Assembly: GCF_030704535.1 (NCBI RefSeq)
Contig: NC_081819.1
Location: 21,672,001-21,736,000 of the forward strand
Origin: Vitis vinifera
Taxonomy: Eukaryota > Streptophyta > Magnoliopsida > Vitales > Vitaceae
Direction: 5' to 3'
DNA: 64,000 nt
The position numbers and the translations under genes were made by a program. This document shows positions 1-12,143 of this stretch, in pieces. The notes below the pieces were generated by a model. It did no database searches. It was not told where the DNA came from and saw only the letters and a program-made list of their open reading frames with translations. How positions within the stretch are numbered: position 1 is the stretch's first letter; every line of letters begins with the position of its first letter.

Positions 1-73
1 TCGGAACTCCACCATCAAATCCTCCAATCCGAATCCAAAAATTCAGACAAATCAGACTCCGAATTCCACGTAC

Positions 74-330
74 CTTCAAATCTCCTCCTCTCCGCTTCCC
101 AAACCAAAACACCCAAGAAAAAAAGAAAACAAAAAAGGGCAAAACCGTTCCGGAAATTCCAACAAGCTTCCACTCTCTTCAATGGCGAAAAAAAGATCGC
201 ACACGGCACGCCACACACAACACACCACAACCCCTAAATCTAGCCCTAGCTTCTCAGCCTCAGCATTTTCTCTCTCTATGCTTCCACTTTCTCTCTCTAG
301 AAACGGAGGGAAAGAGTTTTTTTTCCTTTT
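74..330 (-). other. possible first (5' leader) exon of a leftward gene lying off the window
   Basis: On the minus strand a pyrimidine/purine-rich stretch, typical of a plant 5' leader, runs to a strong donor (AAG|GTACGTG, exon end at 74). The reading frames through it close quickly and look like no protein I know, so it is read as untranslated leader. Its upstream side (higher coordinates) carries G-box and ACGT motifs. The transcript start near 330 is a guess. It could also be plain promoter sequence. Confidence 0.3.
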
Positions 331-425
331 TTCCCGTTTTTTTTTGTTTTTGCAGAGAGAGAAAGGGGGGAATGAGGAGAAGAGATGGAGAGAGGGGAGG
401 AGGTGGTGCGGTGACGAGGCACCAT

Positions 426-571
426 CCACGTCATCATACACGTGTCGTATATCTGATGAGTGTACAAACATACGATGTACATACGGTGGCCGTGGTGGTT
501 GTTGAGCTGGCTCATCGATATTCGCTCCCAGACCATTTTGTTTATTCCGCGTCACCTCTACCGTACACGTG
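426..571. promoter_or_regulatory. ACGT/G-box motifs upstream of the putative leftward gene
   Basis: CCACGTCA lies at 426-433 and two CACGTG G-boxes at 439-444 and 566-571. These are bZIP/bHLH-type core sites and sit just upstream of the proposed leader exon. Binding is inferred from the motif only. Confidence 0.4.
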
Positions 572-1394
572 TTGCCCAATGAGTCGATCTACGCGTCCCC
601 CCGGCTAGGCTTCTGAGAGGGCCAACTAATTCCACCCGTCATGTGGCTTACGTGGTTGGTTTTTGCCTTCTTCTTTAATAAAAAAAATTTTAAAATATTA
701 AATCCCAGATTTAACTCTATTTGATAGGCCGTTTCGAATCCGGGTTTCGCCAGTTGGTGTGGTCCTTTTCAAATATATATATAATAAGATTAAATTTAAA
801 ATTTTTAAAAATTATTATTATAAAAATCAAATTTTAATGTAGCCCGCCCATACCTATGTTCCAAGAAAATTGGGAAAAAAAATTTAAAAAATTTAAAAAA
901 AAAATTTTAAATTAATAAATTATTTTTATATATTATTTCAAATTCATCTGATTTATTTTTACTTTCTAATGTAAATATTAAATAATTTAAAAATATATAA
1001 ATTTTTAATTAAATTTATTTATATATATATATATATATATCTTATGGTCAATATGTTAAATTTTCATGTTAGAATGTGAGTTAAATTCCAAGTTAGGCTA
1101 AAATAATTGCTATTTTTGGAGCCCGTTTGGTAAGACTCAAAATTTAAAAAAAAATTAAGTACAAATTTTTTTTGTTATTATTATTATCATTATTATAATT
1201 TTTTAATTGATTTTATATTAAATGATAAGATAAGATATACTTGTTATAGATATCATAACATCATATTTTATTTTTATTGAGATATATCGATTATATCACC
1301 CCATGGGTTGAACCTACGGGAAAGAGGAAAAAAGTGAGAAATGGGCAAAAATTTTCCCAAGTCACATTTGCTTTATACCTTTTTCTTATATATA

Positions 1395-1396
<2 letters not shown>

Positions 1397-1446
<50 letters not shown>
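1397..1446. repeat. (AT)n microsatellite
   Basis: An almost pure run of AT dinucleotides, a probable length-polymorphic microsatellite in AT-rich spacer. A shorter AT run lies at 1021-1040. Confidence 0.85.
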
Positions 1447-1879
1447 GTACAACCTTTATACTATGAAAAGCCCCACAATGTTTCTCCTGAGTTACCCCAC
1501 GTTTAAAAAAAAAATCAGTATAAATCTTTTCTGAAGTATATTTTATATTATTTATAGGGAAATTAGAGTTCAACCATTTTCCATGATTGGTACAGTGGCG
1601 GAACAGGACCTAAGGCCCGCATTTTCTTACCAACCCCATTAATTCCCAAAAATAATAATAATAATAATAAAGAAAGGGCACTACAGCCATATCAGGAAAA
1701 GGCTAGGGGCATTAGGATAAGTTCATAGGAGGGACACCTCACTTTCCGACGCGGAGAGCACTCCATCTCTGACGCCTGATCCTTTGACTCGCAGCAGCAC
1801 GCAATCATTAAATCCTGGCCGTCCATTGCCAGATTCTCCCATCTCCTCTACTTTTTCCCCAGTCACCTCATCTATTGCC

Positions 1880-2920
1880 CACGTGTAAGCGCAGGGCTCG
1901 CCACACCTAAAAACACAATAATAAATTAATAATTATCTATTTCACTCCTATGGCCCCCACATCTGACGCCACCGCATCTGACGGCTGCGGTCTCTTTGAT
2001 CTGACGGATGGAATCGTTCCACGACATTCAGAAATAAGAGATTTTTTTATTTATTCACTGCCAACGAGGCCCTAAAAGAAGGCATCTCGTACGCAAGGGA
2101 TGAGTGGGGCCCACGGGGCTTTTCGTTGATGTCGGTGATGCTGGTCCCACTCACCTACGTGTGCCGTCTAGACACGATAGAGCGTGGGGCCCACGGGCAT
2201 CGGAAGGTTGCGTAGCCAGCTCACGCTTCACGACTCTTGGGACTTTCTAGAGATCTTAAATGGCCCACGTGTCACCTCTTTGCTCCACGTGGGAGATCTC
2301 CACGTGCTGCTCCATTATTGGATGGCACGTTGTTATTTTTAATTCTAATTCACCTTTTAATAAAAAAATTAAAATAAAAAATTATTAAAATAGAAAAATA
2401 TTCATATCCTAATACGAAGCGTAAATCTTTTACATAATTTTTCCGATAGAGATAATTAAGTAGATCCAGGGCCGATATTGAAGAGAGCGAGCATGTGACA
2501 GGTGGGCACAATCGTGGGGAATGACGTCAGCGTCAGAAGGTCCACGTCAGAGAAAAACGTGACCCGTCGGATGTGGCTGAAAACGGACGGAGATGCGTGT
2601 TTTGCGGTTAGAGTAAGAAAGTGAGATGTGACTGAAGGTGTCTGACGTGGCGGCCTCTTTTTATGAAATCTCTCCCGACAGGGTGACGTGTCTGGCAGGC
2701 ACATGGTTTACTACGCAACGTATGGTGTGGGGCCCAGTTGACGTGGACTATAAGCAAAGGTTGAGATCCGATCTGAATATCCCTGATTTTTCTGTTTACC
2801 TTTTATAGTCAATATTTAATTTTTTACCGGTGTTACTTTAATGCCCCTGCTTTTCTTTCATATGGACGACAACGCCCTCCTGCCGCCTTGTCAGAAGCGC
2901 GTTCACATTGGTGACGTAAG
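1880..2920. promoter_or_regulatory. dense ACGT-core and GGGCCCA motif cluster
   Basis: Within about 1 kb there are four CACGTG G-boxes (1880, 2266, 2286, 2301), a TGACGTCA palindrome (2522) and several TGACGTG/CACGTC/TACGTG cores (about 2156, 2543, 2558, 2642, 2683, 2739, 2911). GGGCCCA-type sites occur at about 2107, 2183, 2730 and 2938. The stretch is clearly more GC- and CpG-rich than its surroundings and has no convincing open reading frame. It could be a distal promoter or enhancer of the leftward gene. Transcription-factor binding is inferred, not shown. Confidence 0.5.
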
Positions 2921-2960
2921 TATTGGGCTTCATCCTTGGGGCCCAACAATATGGGCCCAG

Positions 2961-5900
2961 GCAAGGGACTCGGACTGCGGCAAACCAGAGTGGTAACGTT
3001 TAAATTTTCATTTTGAATTTTGAAAATATGGACAGAGAGAAAAATAGAAAAATTAAAATGCAAGTTTGATGAAAAATCAAAAACAAAATACGAGAAATAA
3101 AAATCAATTATAAACTCTCATCTATGAGTCTCGCCCTTTCTAAAATAATTTATCTGTTATTTTCTTTAATTAAAATTTTAAAAATAAAAGCATTCTTAAA
3201 TATAGTTCATAAAACAGTTAAATGTCATACCAAACAGGGCCTTAAATAGCAGTAATAGAAGTTAAGGGCTCATTTGAGACTCATTTTGATAACGAGTTTG
3301 TCAATAACATTAAGAAATGTTTTTATGAAGAAACGATTAGGTTTTTGAATATTAAAAAAATGTTTTATAACTATAGTTGGTTTCCAAAAAGTAAAAAAAA
3401 AAAAAAAAAGTTTATGTTTGATTTCATAAAATATTGAAGAAAGAAAAAAATTTTATTTGATTTTATAATAAAAAAAATACGAAATATAATTAAATATAAT
3501 TAAAATTAGTTGAAATTTTAAATATTTTAAATTATTTTATAGTTAAATTAGTTTGTAGTGACTAATAATAATAAATTTTTTATTTTTACTGATCCTTCCC
3601 TCAGGAGTTGGTTTTATGGCATTTTTAAAAAGTGCTTATATTTTATAAGGTATTTTTTTTTAGAAAATTTAAGAGGTTTAGCAAAATTTGAAAAGTTGCA
3701 AAAACCACTTTTATTGTTTTTTTGACAAATGATTGATAAAACATTTTCCTTAAAAGGTATTTAAAGGAAAAACATTATTTTAATTTTTTATAAATTTTTA
3801 ACAACAAAGATAACGAAACATTCTTCTTTCCATATATATCATGATACAACGTGTAAAAGTCAATTACGTAGATAGAAAAATTATATTATATATATAATGT
3901 TGGAAACTTTATCTTCTGGTCTATTGGATACAAGCTCTTAAACACCAATTTGGTGACTTTAAGAGAAATTAAGGGCCCCATTGAATCAAAATTGAGGCAA
4001 TTTGTGGATTTGGTGCGTGAACACCATACGACATGAAAATGTGAAGGAAGAAATACGAGTGTGAGTGGGCCCAACGGGCCTGTTGTTGAGTGGAATGGGC
4101 AGGGCCCAATTCTCCTTAGTCAAAAGTGGGTCTGACATTTGGAATCAGCCTTTTGATTTCCTAAAAATCCTTTTCTTATCATCCTACAAAGCACATTTAT
4201 GGTTTTAAAACTTTGAAAGTTCCTTTGATGGAAGATACTTTTAGTCAAATTACCCATAAGAATATTTTTTAGAATTATTTTTTTATAAATTAATTATAAA
4301 TATTATATTTATTAAAATAGTTTTTTAAACACTAAAACAAGATAAAATTTTGATTCATTTATGATTTGAAAAATAATGGTAGCTATATTTCATTAAAGTG
4401 TTGATTTATATATATATAAATTTTAAATTAGTAAATTTTTTATTTTTAATAAAAAATTATTTTAAACATGAAATTAATTACATAATAAACCTAAAAATAA
4501 AAATTATCTCAACCCCATCCTTAAATTTTTAAAAACATTTGTGTATTACAAAAGTTGGGAAAAATAGATTAGAAAACTAAAATAAAGAAAGACGGATAAA
4601 AAAGTTATTTTTTATGTAAAGAATAAGTTAAAGTACAATAATGCAGCTCTTAAACTTTAAAATAAATTATTGAATTGAGACACTTAGAATATAGTCACAT
4701 ATGTGATATTGTTATATTGAATGTAATAAAATGTTTGATTTATTATTATTAAATTTATTAAATTTTAAATAAAATAATCAAAATCGAATTCAACTGAAAC
4801 GAAAATCGTTAAATGTCATAGATTTTTAATAACATTATATTTGTTTTTGTTTACATCACAATATTTTAGAAGACTTGACTTACTATTTATTTATTTATTT
4901 TTGAAAAATAAATATTTTTTATGGAATGGGAAATGTTGAATGAAAGATATGAAATGTTGGATGGTGGGTGATGAGTCAAAAAATGGGGAGGAGAGAGGAA
5001 AGCTTCACTTTAGAGATTGGATCACAAATGTTGGGGAAATGGAAGTTTAGGGGTAATGGGGTGGAGGGTGAGGTGTTGGTTGGTGCTCTGACTCTAGACC
5101 CCAAATGCCTAGAGGTGAAGTGACTCAAACCTCCATACTCCATACATAAATGTGAGGTAACCCTCTTTTCTTAAATCTTTCCTTCATTTCATTATTACCT
5201 CCTCTCCCATCCTAAGTATCCTTAGGGGCCTATTCATTCAACACCCACTCATATTTACTTTGAAAAATACCCCATTTGTGGGATTTTGTCCTTTTTTTCC
5301 CCCTTTAAATGTTATGTTAGGTACAAGACCAACATAAAATCTACTTCCCAAAGGGAATGATCAAATTTGGACCATTCAATGGAAGCATGAAAAAAAAGAA
5401 ATACAAAAACAAATAAATAAGATTAAAAAAAATAAAGTTGAATAAAAAAATTAGCGAGCGACCCTTTGGATTGGAATTTCCGACTTTCTGATATTAAAAA
5501 ATTAATTTCTTAGTGACATAGAAATATATATTTTTGATAAAATTTCATAAAATATAGAAATTTTGAAAAATAACCCCTCTAAAATTTCAAATATTTAGAG
5601 AAACTCAATTAAAATATTATACTCTATGTTACTCCTTGTTGAATAGAGGGCAACAATGTTTAATCCCATTTGAAGGGTCATCACCAAGAAAAAGAAAGAC
5701 ATGCCAACAAAAGACCTCTTATTTAAATTATTTCTTTTATGATTTTTTTTTCTTAAAAGAAGTATAATTATCAAACAGACTTTAAATTTTTTATGAGTTA
5801 CAAATTATTTCTACAAAACCGAGTTAATCTATTTAGAATATTGAAAAAAAAAAAAAACACTTTATCTTTGTAAAATCAAATCCAAACCTAAACATATGGT

Positions 5901-7560
5901 ATAGGATAAGCTAGTAATTGAATATGGTTGTGGTTTTGTTTGCATGCATTTGGATTTGTCCCACGATTCCCAAATGGTGGCCTTTAAAGGGTTTTATTTT
6001 ATCTTACTTTTTATAATTTATTTTTGGTTATGGATATTTTGCAAGTAATTAAGAATTTAAGAGATAGTGAGTGTGACCCACAAATTCAAATGGAGACAAA
6101 ATGAAATGTGGTTGTCCACCACATGTACTTGAACCATAGGGGTTCATCCATTTGTGTGGCTCATATCATGAACATTGACCCCAAAGCAAATCTTCCATTC
6201 TTTTACTTATTCCTTGTCACACTATTTCTCTCCTTTGGGAATGTTTATCATTTTGTCACCTTCTTATATAAATATTTCCCTTATGTAGGATTGTGAATAG
6301 GTGTCATCTTTTAAGCTAATTTTGTACTTGAAAATGTATTTTTTTTATATTTAAAATAAGATAATTTTGACCTAAATTCAAAATTGCTTTCTTTTTCATT
6401 GAAGAAAAAAAAAAGTAGTAGGAGTTCAATTTAATGTTATTAATATATATATTTTTAAAAAAATTTAAAGATAATTTTTTAGTATTTAGGAGAAATAATA
6501 TATTTTAGCCTTGGAGTCTTCTTTGTTTTTCATTTAAGTTTAAAATCAACTTTTAATTTATTACTCTATTAAAATAATTTTTGACTGAATAAAAAGGATT
6601 AATTCGTGTACTTTTATTAAAAAAAAAGTGCTTATTTGGTTGCCCTTTCTGTTTTTTGTTTTTAAATATGGAAAATAATAATAATTTTATTTATTATTAT
6701 TTTTATATATAAAAAAAGATGAATTTGTCTTATGTTGGTAAACTAGGGTAGATTTTTTTTTTAAATACCTTGAATTTTTAAATAAATTTTTTAAATCATT
6801 ATTTTTTAAGCTAAGTTTCAAAAAATTCTTTAGTTTCATATAAAAATTACTATCATTTTCTTTTTTTTCTTTTTTTTTAAACCACACACAAATTTTTCTT
6901 TTTTCTTTTTTAAGTTGTTCAATACTCCTCCCAAATTTTTGGCATCCACTACCCGAAATCTCCAATCAATAATTTTTTTTTTTTTGCTTTTTTATTATTA
7001 TAATGAATATTATATTATATAATAATTTTCTAATATCATTTCAAGGTTAATAAAAATGAAGTTATTCTTAGACTTTTGTTTTGCAGTGTTTTTGAAAAAC
7101 ATTTTTATTCTAAAAAATATTTTTGAAGGAAAATGAGGTATTTAACATAATTTAAGAAATGCTTTTAAAATTTTCAAAAATCATTCCTAGTGTTTTATGG
7201 AGAAATATTTGATAGGTGATTTTCCTAAAAACTGTTAAGAGAAAACACTTTCACTAAAAACACTTTGAGTAAAATCATTACCAAAAACACTTTTATGTTT
7301 TTAGCTCTCCATTGATGGCTTAATATTGGGCTTTGGAAGCAATTAGTTATCGTGTTTACAAGAATAAAGAGTATTGACTTGGGCCTAAAACTCATATTGG
7401 GCCTAAAAATTTGACTGACGTCATTCAGCTCAAGCCCAAGCAAGCTGTCTGGATTTATTTTGGGCCCAGCCACTGTTTATCAGGAATAAAAAGAATGCAT
7501 GACTTGGGCCCAGGCCCTCCAAGTTAAATCCAATAAGGTGAAAGTGGATAGCGTCTATAC
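2961..7560. other. AT-rich intergenic spacer
   Basis: No gene seen. It consists of AT-rich sequence with degenerate foldback pieces built on TTTTTAAAAA-like and GTGTTTTT-like words (about 3270-3790 and 7070-7290), which look like old MITE remains. Short reading frames here have no recognisable protein character. Confidence 0.6.
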
Positions 7561-7563
7561 GTC

Positions 7564-7570
7564 TATATAG
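7564..7570 (+). promoter_or_regulatory. candidate TATA box of the GDSL gene
   Basis: TATATAG lies 135 bp upstream of the GDSL start codon, which would give a leader of roughly 110 bases. Placement is by consensus only. Confidence 0.4.
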
Positions 7571-7704
7571 AATAATCAAATTTCGGATAAGAATATAGAA
7601 AAATAAAAATAAAAAATTCAAAAGCCATGCGTAAATCAAGTAAATAAGGCTAAAAGCACTTTTGCTCTGTTTTCTCTTCCCAGTCTGCTTCTCCAAGCTG
7701 AAAG

Positions 7705-10700
7705 ATGAAGCTGTCAGCACCAGAAATTTCCACATTCACAGTGATTTTCGTAGTGTTTATGGCAGTCTCAGCACTTTCAACTGAACCCAAGTGTGAATTC
7801 AAGGCTATCTTTAACTTCGGCGACTCAAACTCCGACACCGGCGGCTTCTGGGCAGCTTTTCCGGCACCGTCTCCACCCAATGGCATGACCTTCTTCAAGA
7901 AGCCCTCTGGACGGGCTTGTGATGGGAGGCTCATTCTTGATTTCTTAGGTAATTTTCAAGACACCAAGTCCAAAGTAGTTGGACAATTTGAACTCTTTTA
8001 GTCATATGACCCAGAATCCGTTTCTGCTTCTTTTTCCTGCATTTTTCTTGCTAACCAAACGGAGGATAATGGGTTTGTCAGAGGAGAAGAACGTGGGTGT
8101 CTCTGTTTTTTGTCCTGAAGAACGTGTAATGTAATTTGACACACATTGCATGGTTCTGTAAACTAGAACTGGGATTAGGGGGTGTTTGGTAGGTGGGAAT
8201 GAATGCAGATCCAATGACTCTGTTTTCCTTGACTTTTTCACCTCTGTTTAGGAAAGTTCTGGCCCACTTCAACGGGGAGATGGGCGGTTTCAGCCTGTTA
8301 TACTTCCCAATCCCAACAAAAAGACACAAGGCCTAGCTGGAAAAAGCGAGGCTGTCAATTATTCTCAATGAGGAGGATACATCAATTATTTGTAGATTTT
8401 TGTCTGAAGTTCATGAGGTACGCTTGATATGATTTTGAATTATTGGCTCCTTCAACCCCACAGTTCGGCTTCACTGTCTTCTAGCTTTTTAGTTCACTGA
8501 GAGAAAAATAGATTCTCAGGGAAGGAGAATTAAGGTTGCGTTTGGGAATGATTTATTAAGGGCTAGAAACGCTTTATCGTGTTTAAAAATGCTTTGGGAC
8601 GCTTAGAAATTTCAGAAAAGTTGGACTTGCATTTTATAATGTTTAATGACATTTTCTCACGCTTAGAAACAATTTTTTAAGATATTTAAATGTTTGGAAA
8701 AACTTGACTTTCATGTTTAAGTTATCAAAAAGTCATCATTAATCTGATATCATATGTATATTTTTTTTAATATCGTTATTTGTACCAATCTTATTTACTT
8801 GTATTATTATACTTATGTTCCACTCGTTGGTACTATCATTAAATGACTTGAATCTTATCACACGTCCACCAATTTAGATTTCTTATTTTATAAGTGACTA
8901 AGTGCTACCATAATATCATATTATTTTCCTAATGTTTAAGAATATATTCGACCATTAAAAAAAGCCCTTTTACATTGTTTGAAAAAACTTGGACTTGATT
9001 TATCATTTTTTTTTCACTCATTTTTCTACTAGCACTCAAGACAAAAGATATTTTGAAGAAAAATGTTAACAATAGTAGAGTTCATTTGAAAATGATTTTG
9101 ATTAAAATATTTTTATTTGTAATATTTTTGTTAAAAACATTATCATTAAAAATGCTTTAATAAAAAATATTAAATAATTAGATATAAACTATAAAAAAGT
9201 ATTTTGATTGTGTTTTTAGTAATATATATATAAAATGATTTTTGGAAAAATTACGATCAATTAATTACTTAACAATCATTTTAAATATTTTAAAAATTTT
9301 AGCAAATACCTAAGTTTTTAAGGGAAGCACTTTTTAACCCCATTCAAAATCATTTCCATACTTATGAACAACTTGTTCTAATATATTCCTTCAAATCTTT
9401 TGAATGAAGTAAGACAAATTTATACATGGATTTTCAAAATAAGAGTGGATTTCAAAGTGCTTTTAGTTGATTTTTATTTTTTAAGATATTTTTTTGGGAA
9501 ATCACCTATCAAGTGCTTTTCAATTTTTCAAAATTACTTTCTAAATTTTGCTAAAGGTTTAATTTTGTTTAAAAACGTTTTTTAGGCTAAAAATATTGTA
9601 AAACGGAGTCTAAATGTGTTAAGGTTTAGGAAAATTCGATTAGGGAATTGGGTAATTTGAATGAAATCATGATTCATTCGGATTTCATAATCGCATGCTT
9701 CCGATCTTGGGAATATTGGTAGCCTTCAAAAAGCCAAAACTGCAGAGCCAAGTTAATTGAAATAATCCCTCCTTTTTATTTTTTTCTCTGGCAGCTCAAG
9801 CTCTAGGGCTGCCATTTATAAGCCCATATCTGCAGTCAATTGGGTCTGATTATAGACATGGAGCCAACTATGCAACATTGGCATCCACTGTGCTCCTGCC
9901 AAACACTTCCTTATTTGTCACTGGCATCAGCCCATTTTCCCTGGCCATTCAGCTCAACCAAATGAAGCAATTCAAGGTTCTAGTTGATGAACATCACTTC
10001 TCAGGTACCATCTTTACATCATTGCATAATTCCCACGTCTCGATTCGATCTTTTTCTTCAGAATTTGATCCTTTTAATGGACTTAAACATGTCCCTAAAT
10101 GTTTAGTACTCTTAGTTCAGGATGATAAACTTTGCCTTGATGTTTCTGAAGTTTAGCTATTGTTTCTAGGATCAAGTTATCTTCCTCAACCTGACATTTT
10201 CGCGAAATCCCTCTACACGTTCTATATTGGTCAGAATGATTTCACTTCCAACTTGGCTGCCATTGGCATAGATGGAGTCAAGCAGTATCTTCCTCAAGTC
10301 ATCTCCCAAATTGCAGGCACCATCAAGGTGAGTCTTTCAAGTCTAGTCTTTGATCCATTTGCAGCCTTGAACTAGCCTACTTAGCTGAATGAGCTTGAAC
10401 TTGAAGGAGCTATACGAGCTAGGCGGCCACACGTTTCTGGTTCTTAATCTTGCACCGGTAGGTTGTTATCCAGCACTTCTGGCGCAGCTGAAACACAACA
10501 GTTCAGACATCGATGAATTCGGGTGTCTAGTCTCTTACAACAGGGCAGTGGTGGACTATAACAATATGCTGAAGGAGGCACTGAGCCAAACCAGAAAGCT
10601 TCTCCCAGATGCCTCTGTCATATATGTGAACACTCATGATGTGCTGCTAAAGCTCTTCCAACACCCCACACTTCATGGTATTGCATGTAGCATGAAAAAC

Positions 10701-11034
10701 TGTTACTTTGTCAGGTTTTTGGATCTTTGCCATTGTTGATTTTTTTCTGGCTTGATTTGGGACAGGTCTCAAGTATAGCACCAAAGCATGCTGTGGACAT
10801 GGGGGTGGTGCCTACAACTTTGACCCGAAAATTTTCTGTGGAAGGAAACAGGTGGTGAATGGTAGGAATGTCACAGCAGAAGCTTGTAGTGATCCTCAGA
10901 GCTATGTGAGCTGGGATGGGGTGCATTCAACAGAAGCTGCAAATAAGATTGTGACAGAGGCCATTCTCAAGGGCAATTATTTTGATCCTCCTTTCCCAAT
11001 CAGTAAGCTCTGTGACCTTCAACCTATAGGTTGA
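7705..11034 (+). CDS. GDSL esterase/lipase, At4g01130-like, five exons
   Basis: Predicted secreted GDSL/SGNH hydrolase of 383 residues, a normal length for the plant family. Exons read as 7705-7948, 9795-10004, 10170-10327, 10407-10677 and 10766-11034, all GT-AG with the frame kept across every junction. Residues 1-26 form a signal peptide. Family block I is FNFGDSNSDTGG with the nucleophile Ser at about 41. YIGQND carries the block III Asn, and SWDGVHSTEAAN near the C terminus gives the Asp and His. The central stretch (HGANYATLASTVLLPN, SPFSLAIQLNQMKQF) closely resembles what I recall of Arabidopsis At4g01130. Likely role: ester hydrolysis in the apoplast; the substrate cannot be told. Intron 1 is long (1846 bp) and holds one copy of the ACCAAAC motif described in the findings. 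It converges on the DUF1191 gene, 224 bp away. The fourth acceptor (TTGAAG|GAG, a 79-bp intron) is the least certain junction. Confidence 0.92.
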
Positions 11035-11258
11035 TTTCTTAATGGAGACTCATTATGGTGGGGATTATTACTCTTAGATACATTATTCAGATAACTAGAA
11101 TTCCAATAACTATAAGGGAGACTCTCATCAGAGGTAATAAATTAGACCTTCTTGTCATGAATCTAGAACAAATTTTTCTTTGATTAATCTAATGTGTTGG
11201 AATACAAAAGTATCTGCATTTTTGTGTAAAGATGGTGAAAAGAAAACTGAAGGAGAAT

Positions 11259-12143
11259 TCAAGGAACATATGCATTCTCAAGAACAGGCGGTGTTCTGAT
11301 CATTGTTGCAGAAGGGATTTTGCTTCTCCCTATCCAGATTGTGTTGAGAGCTTCGCTGTTTTCTGATTTTCTCTCCATTTCTTCCAGTTTCTTCTTCTTC
11401 ACTACCTTAACAACAGCCAGCACAGCCACAGCCGCTATAATCAGTCCTGCAAAACCGCCTCCGAATCCAACTGCCCACCACTTCCACCACCTCTGTTTCT
11501 TCACTGGTGAAGCTGGAACAACAACAGAAAAATGGCCTTGGCCTTGTGCAAAACACACATTTGGGGTAGTCATGTTACTGAATTGAACCGATCCATCATC
11601 TCCAAATGTGACACATTTGGTCTTATTTTCATCTTTTGGTACTAAAATGCTGGGAAAATGAATTGAAATGGGGTCCCCCGAGATGCTGAAATTGATCTTG
11701 AGATTGCCTAAGGCGCTCAGATTTGTGGCATCATAGGCCATGAAGCCAACAACAGGGGAAACAAGCGAAAAACCGGGTACTTTGTAGTAATCAGAAGACC
11801 AGTTCCCCAAGTTTTCATAGACTATGGCCAGCCTTTTCACATAAGGCATTGGCAGAGTCCTTCGAGGGATATGAAAGGAGCTGAAATTCACTCCTCTTTG
11901 CCATAAACTCCCACTTCTAAGACGAACAACAGAGACTTCCATGGTGGAAAAATTTGCAGGGAGGTGAACTCTGTACAGTCTGCCTGTATAAGGCCTTACC
12001 AGAGCCTTCCAAGCTTGATGATGAACAAAAACATCTAAGGACTCAGGGTCATAGCCATTCAGACCTTCCACAAACGACAATGCTGATAAACAAAACATCA
12101 CCCAGATGCTGCAACCCCATCTCCTTCTAGACCCCATCACCAT
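11259..12143 (-). CDS. DUF1191 family single-pass membrane protein, At4g01140-like
   Basis: Intronless gene for 294 residues. A signal peptide covers about residues 1-27 (ending SFVEG). A long extracellular part follows with several N-glycosylation sites (NFS, NWS, NLS, NKT, NMT) and the DUF1191-like stretch starting NGYDPESLDVFVHHQAWK. One membrane span lies near residues 220-245 (GFGGGFAGLIIAAVAVLAVV), followed by a basic stop-transfer (KVVKKKK) and a short cytoplasmic tail. The layout fits a type I plasma-membrane protein. The biochemical role of the family is unknown to me. The first Met is used; a second in-frame Met two codons later would give the same signal peptide. Its place beside the GDSL and CURT1A genes matches the order I recall for At4g01130-01150. 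Confidence 0.88.
   Translation of the reverse strand: MVMGSRRRWGCSIWVMFCLSALSFVEGLNGYDPESLDVFVHHQAWKALVRPYTGRLYRVHLPANFSTMEVSVVRLRSGSLWQRGVNFSSFHIPRRTLPMPYVKRLAIVYENLGNWSSDYYKVPGFSLVSPVVGFMAYDATNLSALGNLKINFSISGDPISIHFPSILVPKDENKTKCVTFGDDGSVQFSNMTTPNVCFAQGQGHFSVVVPASPVKKQRWWKWWAVGFGGGFAGLIIAAVAVLAVVKVVKKKKLEEMERKSENSEALNTIWIGRSKIPSATMIRTPPVLENAYVP

Noticed and set aside
76-579. 167-residue minus-strand frame at the left edge
   Set aside because: Low-complexity Lys/Phe/Ser tracts from homopurine/homopyrimidine runs; better read as leader and promoter.
11320-11586. Plus-strand frame opposite DUF1191
   Set aside because: Antisense shadow of the membrane-span and linker region.
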